Program-made: the position numbers and the translations under genes
Notes under the pieces: generated by a model
Told to the model about the DNA's origin: nothing
The model's database searches: none
Seen by the model: only the letters and a program-made list of their open reading frames with translations
DNA from: Nocardia transvalensis NBRC 15921
GTDB lineage: Bacteria > Actinomycetota > Actinomycetes > Mycobacteriales > Mycobacteriaceae
Direction of reading: 5' to 3'
Assembly: GCF_000308875.1 (NCBI RefSeq)
Contig: NZ_BAGL01000042.1
Span: 124,001-188,000 of the forward strand
DNA: 64,000 bases
Part shown: positions 58,391 through 64,000 of the stretch, in pieces
Numbering within the stretch: position 1 is the stretch's first letter
Layout of the letters: the number at the start of each line of letters is the position of its first letter

Positions 58391-61354
58391 GTGAAGTTCG
58401 ATACGAGGTTCGTGACGCAGTCGGTGCAGCGGCTGGTGGCGACCGCGCAGAACGGCCTCGAGGTGGTCCGCTTCGGGGGCCTGACGCACGACGTCGAGTC
58501 CTCCCCGTACGAGGTCACCGAGCGCAAGCGCATGTATCGGCTGCGGCACTACTTCCCGGACGACACCACGCCCGGCCGCCCCGTGGCGCTGCTGGTGCCG
58601 CCGCTGATGGTGAGCGCCGACATCTATGACGTCAACGCCGAGGGCGGCGCGGTCGGCATCCTGACCCGCGCCGGAATCGACTGCTGGGTCATCGATTTCG
58701 GCTCGCCGGCGAGTGAGGAGGGCGGCTGGCAGCGCGATCTGGCCGACCACGTGCTCGCCCTCGACGGCGCCATCGAGACCGTCAACGAGCTGACCGGTCA
58801 CGGCGTGCACCTGATGGGGTACTCGCAGGGCGGCATGTTCGCCTACCAGACCGCCGCGTTCCGCTACGGCCGCGGCGTGGAGAGCATCGTCACCTTCGGC
58901 AGCCCCGTCGACATCGTGGCCGGCCTGCCGTTCGGGCTGCCGCACGGCCTGGTGTCCGACGTCGCCGATTTCGTCGCCGATCACGTCCTCAACCGGCTGC
59001 CCATCACCGACGGCATGGTGCGGTTCGGCTTCCAGATGCTGGATCCGGTCAAGACGGCCAAGGCCCGCATCGACTTCCTCCGCCAGCTGCACGACCGGGA
59101 GGCGCTGCTGCCCAAGGAGCGCCAGCGCCGGTTCCTCGAACACGACGGCTGGGTGGGCTACCCCGGCGCGGCGGCCGCGGACCTGCTCAAGCAGTTCGTC
59201 GCGCACAACCGGATGATGCTGGGCGGGTTCGTGATTCGCGATCAGCCGGTGTCGCTGGCGGAGTTGAAGTGCCCGATCCTGGCGTTCGTCGGCGAGGTGG
59301 ACGACATCGGGCAGCCGGCCGCGGTGCGCGGCATCGTCCGGGCCGCCCCCAACGCCGACGTCTACGAGGTGTCGCTGGTGGCCGGGCACTTCGGCCTGGT
59401 GGCCGGATCCATGGCGACGCAGCAGACGTGGCCGCTCGTGCGGGACTGGGTGGGATGGCTGTCCGGGAACGGCGGCCTGCCCACGCAGATCGTGCCGATG
59501 CAGGAGCACGTCGCCACGAACCGGCCGCGCTCGGTCGCGACGCGCGTCGTGCACAGCGCCGCCACGCTGGCCGAGGCGGGCGCCGGGCTGGGCTCGGCAT
59601 TGGGCAGTATCGCGAACAGCACTCTGCGCGGGTCGATGGAGCTGACCGGCGAGGCGGCGCGCGCCCTGCCCCGCCTCACCCGGCTGGGCATGATCCAGCC
59701 ACACACCCGCATCTCCCTGGGCCGCCTGCTGGCCGAGCAGGCCCGCCGCGCGCCACTGCGGGATCTGTTCCTGTTCGACGACCGCGTGCACACCAACGCC
59801 GCGGTGAACGTCCGCATCGACAATGTGGTGCGCGGGCTCATCTCGGTCGGCGTGCGCCCGGCCACCCGGGTCGGCGTCCTGATGGAGACCAGGCCGAGCG
59901 CGCTGGCGGCAGTGGCCGCGCTGTCGCGGCTGGGCGCGGTGGCGGTCCTGCTCGCACCCGGCAGCGAACTGCAGCGCGCGGTCGAGCTGACCGGCGCCAA
60001 GACCGTCATCGCCGATCCGGAGAATCTGCGCGCCGCGGCCGAGACCGGGGCGCGGGTGCTGGTACTCGGCGGCGGGGACGCCCGCGAGCTGGACGTGCCG
60101 CCGGGCCGGCAGGTGACCGACCTCGAGCGGATCGACCCGTCGCGGGTGGTGCTGCCCGGCTGGTTCCGGCCGGATCCGGGCTTGGCGCGGGAACTGGCGT
60201 TCGTGCTGGTCACCGGCACCGGCGACAAGCTCGACATCAAGTACATCACCAATCACCGGTGGGCGGTGTCCGCGTTCGGCACCGCCGGTTCCGCCGATCT
60301 GGACCGCGGGGACACGGTGTACTGCCTTGCGCCGCTGCATCATTCGTCCGGGCTGCTGGTGAGCCTGGGCGGCGCGGTGGCCGGTGGCAGCCGGATCGCG
60401 CTGGCCCGCTCGCTGGATCCGGCCCGCTTCGCCGAGGAGGTGCACCGGTACGGGGTCACGGTCGTCACCTACACCTGGACGATGATGCGCGACATCCTGG
60501 ACGCCGATACCTTCCCGAACGGCCATTCGCATCCGATCCGGTTGTTCATCGGCTCCGGCATGCCGGCGGGGCTGTGGCGGCGCACCACCGAACGGTTCGC
60601 TCCCGCACGGGTTCTGGAGTTCTACGCCTCGATCGAGGGCGATGTGGTGCTGGCCAACGTCTCGGGGGCCAAGGTCGGCAGCAAGGGCCGCCCGGTGCCG
60701 GGCGCGGCCCGCGTGGAGCTGGTCTCCTACGATCCGGAGACCGACGAGATCGCCACCGACGCACAGGGTTTCGCGCGCCGGGCCGCCGACAACGAGGTCG
60801 GGCTGCTGATCGGCAAGGCGGGCGATACCGTGGACATCTCGCGCGGCGGGCTGCGCGGCGTCTTCGCGCCGGGTGATGCCTGGGTGCCGACGGAGAACCT
60901 GTTCCGCCGCGACCGCGACGGCGACTACTGGCTGATGGACCGCCGCGACACGGCCATCCGCACCGCGCACGGCCCGGTGTACAACCAGCCGATCGTGGAC
61001 GCCCTCAACGATATCGCCGCCGTGGATCTGGAGGTGGCGTTCGCGCTGCCGGTGCCGACCGGTCCCGCCGCGGCGGACCGCGTGCTCGCGGTGGCGGCGG
61101 TCAGCGTCCGGCCCGGCCACCGGCTCGAGCCCAAGGACGTCACCGAAAGCCTGCGCGCCCTCGACCCCGCTCGCCGCCCCGACGTGGTCTTCGTCGTCGA
61201 CGAGATCCCCCGCAGCTCCACCTATCGTCCCTCCACCCGCGCGGTCCAGGCCGCCGTGCGCCTGGAGCCGGGCGAACGGACCTGGTGGCACAACCGGACG
61301 ACCGACGCTTACGAGATCCTGACGCCCGAGGCCCTGTCGGCTCTCCTGGCCTGA
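58391..61354 (+). CDS. alpha/beta hydrolase (PHA-synthase-like)-acyl-CoA synthetase fusion, Rv1683-like
   Basis: 987 aa from GTG 58391 (GGGAG five bases upstream). Residues about 1-370 are a PhaC-like hydrolase with nucleophile elbow GYSQGG, Asp in FVGEVDDIG and His in LVAGHFGLVAGS. Residues about 440-987 form an ANL acyl-CoA synthetase, with an unusual P-loop region FVLVTGTGDKLDIKYITNH and the late motifs YWLMDRRDTAIRTAHG and FVVDEIPRSSTYRPS. This matches the bifunctional Rv1683 type of mycobacteria, linked to acylglycerol/lipid-body metabolism. The P-loop lacks the usual Thr/Ser-Gly-rich run, so adenylation should be tested. Confidence 0.9.
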   Translation: MKFDTRFVTQSVQRLVATAQNGLEVVRFGGLTHDVESSPYEVTERKRMYRLRHYFPDDTTPGRPVALLVPPLMVSADIYDVNAEGGAVGILTRAGIDCWVIDFGSPASEEGGWQRDLADHVLALDGAIETVNELTGHGVHLMGYSQGGMFAYQTAAFRYGRGVESIVTFGSPVDIVAGLPFGLPHGLVSDVADFVADHVLNRLPITDGMVRFGFQMLDPVKTAKARIDFLRQLHDREALLPKERQRRFLEHDGWVGYPGAAAADLLKQFVAHNRMMLGGFVIRDQPVSLAELKCPILAFVGEVDDIGQPAAVRGIVRAAPNADVYEVSLVAGHFGLVAGSMATQQTWPLVRDWVGWLSGNGGLPTQIVPMQEHVATNRPRSVATRVVHSAATLAEAGAGLGSALGSIANSTLRGSMELTGEAARALPRLTRLGMIQPHTRISLGRLLAEQARRAPLRDLFLFDDRVHTNAAVNVRIDNVVRGLISVGVRPATRVGVLMETRPSALAAVAALSRLGAVAVLLAPGSELQRAVELTGAKTVIADPENLRAAAETGARVLVLGGGDARELDVPPGRQVTDLERIDPSRVVLPGWFRPDPGLARELAFVLVTGTGDKLDIKYITNHRWAVSAFGTAGSADLDRGDTVYCLAPLHHSSGLLVSLGGAVAGGSRIALARSLDPARFAEEVHRYGVTVVTYTWTMMRDILDADTFPNGHSHPIRLFIGSGMPAGLWRRTTERFAPARVLEFYASIEGDVVLANVSGAKVGSKGRPVPGAARVELVSYDPETDEIATDAQGFARRAADNEVGLLIGKAGDTVDISRGGLRGVFAPGDAWVPTENLFRRDRDGDYWLMDRRDTAIRTAHGPVYNQPIVDALNDIAAVDLEVAFALPVPTGPAAADRVLAVAAVSVRPGHRLEPKDVTESLRALDPARRPDVVFVVDEIPRSSTYRPSTRAVQAAVRLEPGERTWWHNRTTDAYEILTPEALSALLA

Positions 61355-61355
61355 C

Positions 61356-61379
61356 CCCGGCGGAAAGAACACCGCCGGG
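61356..61379 (+). terminator. hairpin after the acyl-CoA synthetase gene
   Basis: CCCGGCGG (61356-61363), loop AAAGAACA, CCGCCGGG (61372-61379): a perfect 8-bp stem directly after the stop codon, between two convergent genes. No U-tract, as is common in this kind of genome. Confidence 0.6.
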
Positions 61380-61429
61380 CCTTGGGGTGCCGAGCACGCG
61401 GGACCTCAGAGAATCGCGACCGGGGAAGC

Positions 61430-62566
61430 TCAGACCTGGAAGGCGGTGACCGCCTCGACCACTCGGTTCACCTGGGTGTCGGTGAGGGCGGGCCAGAGGG
61501 GGAGGCGGATGAGGGTGCTGGAGAATTCCGCCGTGCGAGTGCAGGGGTTGGGGGTGCGGCCCAGTTTCAGCCCGGCGGGGCTGGAGTCCAGCGGGACGTA
61601 GTGGAACGGGGCCGAGATGCCCTGGGCGCGTAGGTGATCGATGAGATCGTCGCGGGTGCGCTCGGTGGGGGTGCGCAGGTAGTAGAGGTGCGCGGTGTGC
61701 TCGCGGTCGGCGGGCACCTCCATCAGGCGCACGTCGTTGCGTGCCGCCCAGTCCGGCAGCGCGGCCGCGTAGGAGTTCCAGACCCGGAAGCGGCCCGCCT
61801 GGATGGCCTCGAACTCGGCCAGTTGCGCGTCCAGCACCGCGGCGTTGAGTTCGCTGGGCAGATAGCTCGACCCGATGTCCTGCCAGGAGTACTTGTCGAC
61901 CGCGCCGCGCAGGAAGCGCGCGCGGTCGGTGCCCTTCTCGCGGATGATCTCCGCGCGGCCCATCAGGATCTCGTCGGTGAGCAGTACCGCGCCGCCCTCG
62001 CCGCAGTGCACGTTCTTGGTGTCGTGGAAGCTCAGCGCGCCCGCCGTGCCGATGCTGCCCAGCGGGCGGCCCCGCCAGGTGCCGCCGAGGCCGTGCGCGT
62101 TGTCCTCCACGATGGCCAGCCCGTACGCGTCGGCGACCGCGAGCAGCCGGTCCATCTCGGCCGCGACGCCGCCGTAGTGGATCACCACGATCGCCTTGGT
62201 GCGCTCGGTGACCGCCGCCGCCACGGAGTCGGCATCGATGTTGCCGCGCTCGTCGATATCGGCGAAGACGCAGGTGGCCCCGCGCAGCGCCATGGCGGTG
62301 GCGGTGGAGGTGAACGCGAAGCTGGGCACGATGACCTCGTCGTCGGGCCCGAGCTCCAATAGCAGACCGGCCATCTCCAGCGCGTGCGTGCACGAGGTGG
62401 TCAGCAGCGCGTGCGGGGCGCCGGTGATCTCCTTCAGCTTGGCGGTGGCCGCCGCCGTGAACGGGCCGTCGCCGTGGCTCTGATCGGAGGACAGCACGGC
62501 CTCGAGATTGGCCAGTTCGCGTGCGGCCCGGTAGGGCCGGCTGAAGATGATGCGGTCAGTGCTCAC
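61430..62566 (-). CDS. DegT/DnrJ/EryC1 sugar aminotransferase, WecE/RffA-like
   Basis: 378 aa fold I PLP enzyme: CTHALEMAGLLLELGPDDEVIV, VPSFAFTSTATAMALRGATC, AIVEDNAHGLGGTWRGRPLG and the PLP lysine in LSFHDTKNVHCGEGGAVLL. The overall pattern is that of dTDP-4-dehydro-6-deoxy-galactose/glucose 4-aminotransferases (WecE). Product: a 4-amino-4,6-dideoxy sugar nucleotide for a surface glycan or glycolipid. Its start overlaps the glycosyltransferase stop by 11 bases, so the two are co-expressed. Confidence 0.88.
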   Translation of the reverse strand: MSTDRIIFSRPYRAARELANLEAVLSSDQSHGDGPFTAAATAKLKEITGAPHALLTTSCTHALEMAGLLLELGPDDEVIVPSFAFTSTATAMALRGATCVFADIDERGNIDADSVAAAVTERTKAIVVIHYGGVAAEMDRLLAVADAYGLAIVEDNAHGLGGTWRGRPLGSIGTAGALSFHDTKNVHCGEGGAVLLTDEILMGRAEIIREKGTDRARFLRGAVDKYSWQDIGSSYLPSELNAAVLDAQLAEFEAIQAGRFRVWNSYAAALPDWAARNDVRLMEVPADREHTAHLYYLRTPTERTRDDLIDHLRAQGISAPFHYVPLDSSPAGLKLGRTPNPCTRTAEFSSTLIRLPLWPALTDTQVNRVVEAVTAFQV

Positions 62567-63659
62567 CCGGGTCGTTCCCCCCGTTCGCTGCGGTCGTGGT
62601 CAGGGCCGGCGCCCGATATCCGGCGGCGCCGCCGGGACGCGGTGTGGGCGAATCTACCGTCAGGTAAAGGGGTTTGCCCACCAGCACGTGCAATGCCACG
62701 CCCAGATACTCGGCGATCAGGCCGAGTGAGAACAGGATCGCCCCCGAGACCAGCAGCAGCACGACGATGGTCGAGGCCCAGCCCTCCGGGTCGTCGCCGC
62801 TGCCGAAGATCGCCTGCGACACGATGATCACCGCGAACACCAGGCCCGCCAGCGCCAGCGTCACACCGAGCATGCTCACCAGCCGCAGCCCGCGAGTTCC
62901 GCTGCACAGCACCATCTTCCAGAACAGCGAGAACAGCCGCCGGTAGTTGTAGCCGGACTCCTCGCGCCCCTCCGACCGCAGCACCACCGGCGCCTGCGCG
63001 GCGTTGCCGACCACCCAGGTGAGCGCCACGTCCAGGTACACGCCGTTGGAGGCGACCTCGGCCAGCTGCCGACCGATGTCGCCGCGGATCAGCCGGTAAC
63101 TCTCGAACCGGGTGGAGTCGGGGAAGGCGAACACCGTCGCGAGCACCAGTTTCGCCCCGCGCGAGGTGAGGTTGCGCAGGAAGCCGTGCGGGCGGGTGTT
63201 GGTGGGCTTGGAGTAGACCAGATCGGCCCGCTCGGCCAGCGCGGTATCGATGAACGAGCCGATGAAGCCCGGATCGTGCTGGCCGTCCTCGTCCATGGTG
63301 ACGATCCACTCGCCGCGGGCGGCGGCCATCCCGGCGATCGTGGCGGCGTCCTGGCCGAAGTTGCGGCTCAGCCACACCACGCGCACCTGCTCGTACTCGC
63401 GGTCGAGCTGTTGCAGCACCACATCGGAGCGGTCCGGGCCGTGATCGTGGACGAGTACGATCTCCGCGACGGTGAATTCGGCGCCGTCGGGCGTGGTAGC
63501 GGGCCGGAGCAGTTCGTGCAGCTCGGCGACCAGCCCGGCGATGGTCTGCTCACCCCGGTACACCGGCACCACGACGGAGACCTCGTGCACCCGGGCCGGA
63601 CGGCCGTTGGACGACGCCGTATCGGCGTCGGTGCTCGATCGTGCGGTGGGAATCGGCAT
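62556..63659 (-). CDS. family 2 polyprenyl-phosphate-type glycosyltransferase
   Basis: 367 aa. GT-A domain: VSVVVPVYRGEQTIAGLVAE, VWLSRNFGQDAATIAGMAAA, WIVTMDEDGQHDPGFI (DXD-like) and a QXXRW-like region replaced by EESGYNYRRLFSLF. Two C-terminal transmembrane helices (LGVTLALAGLVFAVIIVSQA, TIVVLLLVSGAILFSLGLIA) as in GtrB/DPM-type enzymes that load a sugar onto undecaprenyl or decaprenyl phosphate. The partner aminotransferase suggests an amino sugar is transferred. ATG 63659 is chosen by homology; no good Shine-Dalgarno. Confidence 0.88.
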   Translation of the reverse strand: MPIPTARSSTDADTASSNGRPARVHEVSVVVPVYRGEQTIAGLVAELHELLRPATTPDGAEFTVAEIVLVHDHGPDRSDVVLQQLDREYEQVRVVWLSRNFGQDAATIAGMAAARGEWIVTMDEDGQHDPGFIGSFIDTALAERADLVYSKPTNTRPHGFLRNLTSRGAKLVLATVFAFPDSTRFESYRLIRGDIGRQLAEVASNGVYLDVALTWVVGNAAQAPVVLRSEGREESGYNYRRLFSLFWKMVLCSGTRGLRLVSMLGVTLALAGLVFAVIIVSQAIFGSGDDPEGWASTIVVLLLVSGAILFSLGLIAEYLGVALHVLVGKPLYLTVDSPTPRPGGAAGYRAPALTTTAANGGNDPGEH

Positions 63660-63843
63660 CAGCTGGTTCGACTTTCGGGACGACGGTGCGCGCCGGAACT
63701 CCTCGTTGCAGTACAGAGCCCGAATCGCGGTGAACTCTAACACGCAGCGCCACCCCCTCCCGGTCGCGGCAAGGGATCCATGGATCATCACCCCGTCCTC
63801 GGTGAATGCCAACCGTCACGTCGCCCTGTAGGGTCTGGAACTC

Positions 63844-64000
63844 GTGGTGGAAAGTGCAGTGTCGACGGCGCTCGCCGAATCCCCGGTGGCCGAGGAACCC
63901 CAGCTGGTCCCCGACGATGCCGCGGGCGAGAAGTCGCGCAAGGCCGTGTATCGATGGGGCGGGATCACCGTCCTCGGCGTGATCCTCGGCTATGTCGCGG
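63844..64000 (+). CDS. start of a probable membrane protein (3' end cut by window)
   Basis: An open frame from GTG 63844 or GTG 63847 runs off the window. It begins VESAVSTALAESPVAEEPQL, is then charged (DDAAGEKSRKAVYRWG), and enters a hydrophobic segment (GITVLGVILGYVA) that looks like a first transmembrane helix after a cytosolic tail. Codon bias supports coding. Divergent from the glycosyltransferase, so possibly part of the same glycan locus. Family cannot be told. Confidence 0.6.
   Translation, partial: MVESAVSTALAESPVAEEPQLVPDDAAGEKSRKAVYRWGGITVLGVILGYVA

Noticed and set aside
58259..61372. Minus-strand ORF of 1037 codons opposite the acyl-CoA synthetase fusion
   Set aside because: Shadow of the fusion gene, with low-complexity Arg/Gly/His/Val composition and no recognisable domain.

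Overview
The window is GC-rich with strongly GC-biased third codon positions. It reads as a chromosomal segment of a mycolate-containing actinomycete, most likely Nocardia or a close relative. The infC-rpmI-rplT-rRNA methylase, pheS-pheT and argCJBDFR-argG-argH blocks occur in the order I know from Mycobacterium. There are also an Rv1683-type hydrolase/acyl-CoA synthetase fusion and a TIGR00027-type methyltransferase. The genus is an inference; no rRNA or tRNA gene is visible to confirm it.

Layout. 1-3018: end of a DUF1844 gene, then infC (ATC start), rpmI, rplT and a SpoU-type rRNA methylase. 3019-18648: about 15.6 kb of accessory genes. These comprise a HAD hydrolase, an XRE regulator facing a compact cassette (radical SAM enzyme, DEDD exonuclease, P-loop protein, two small proteins and a 13-codon ORF), an isochorismatase-like hydrolase, MarR plus DMT exporter, membrane proteins, a PadR pair with 15-nt-spaced CTAGT repeats, and two DHA2 exporters around a TetR regulator. 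18649-22245: pheS and pheT; pheT is broken by two one-base shifts in this sequence. 22246-37160: a second accessory stretch of about 15 kb. It holds a CUT1-type ABC importer without its own ATPase, an alpha/beta hydrolase, and a divergent IclR-linked catabolic cluster (PfkB kinase, RidA, PLP deaminase, D-aminoacylase, KDPG aldolase, GntP permease) that fits catabolism of N-acetyl-D-glucosaminate through KDG and KDPG. A GH43 enzyme and a small ABM protein follow. 37250-47275: the arginine operon, with near-identical ArgR-type promoters before argC and argG. 47325-53413: a decayed toxin with intact antitoxin, a PDDEXK-like protein, an SMR pump, a ribose-type ABC importer and threonine dehydratase. 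53607-57944: a 2-methylisoborneol operon (family 2B encapsulin shell with a cyclic-nucleotide-binding domain, MIB synthase, GPP methyltransferase, IPP isomerase). 58391-64000: the hydrolase/acyl-CoA synthetase fusion, a WecE-like sugar aminotransferase, a GT2 glycosyltransferase and the start of a further gene.

The systems most worth attention are the encapsulin-MIB operon, the putative oxidised-amino-sugar pathway, and the radical SAM/exonuclease/P-loop cassette, which I cannot assign to a described system. Three short tandem-repeat arrays (about 9.3, 13.7 and 26.3 kb) lie between genes. No CRISPR array, insertion sequence or tRNA was recognised.
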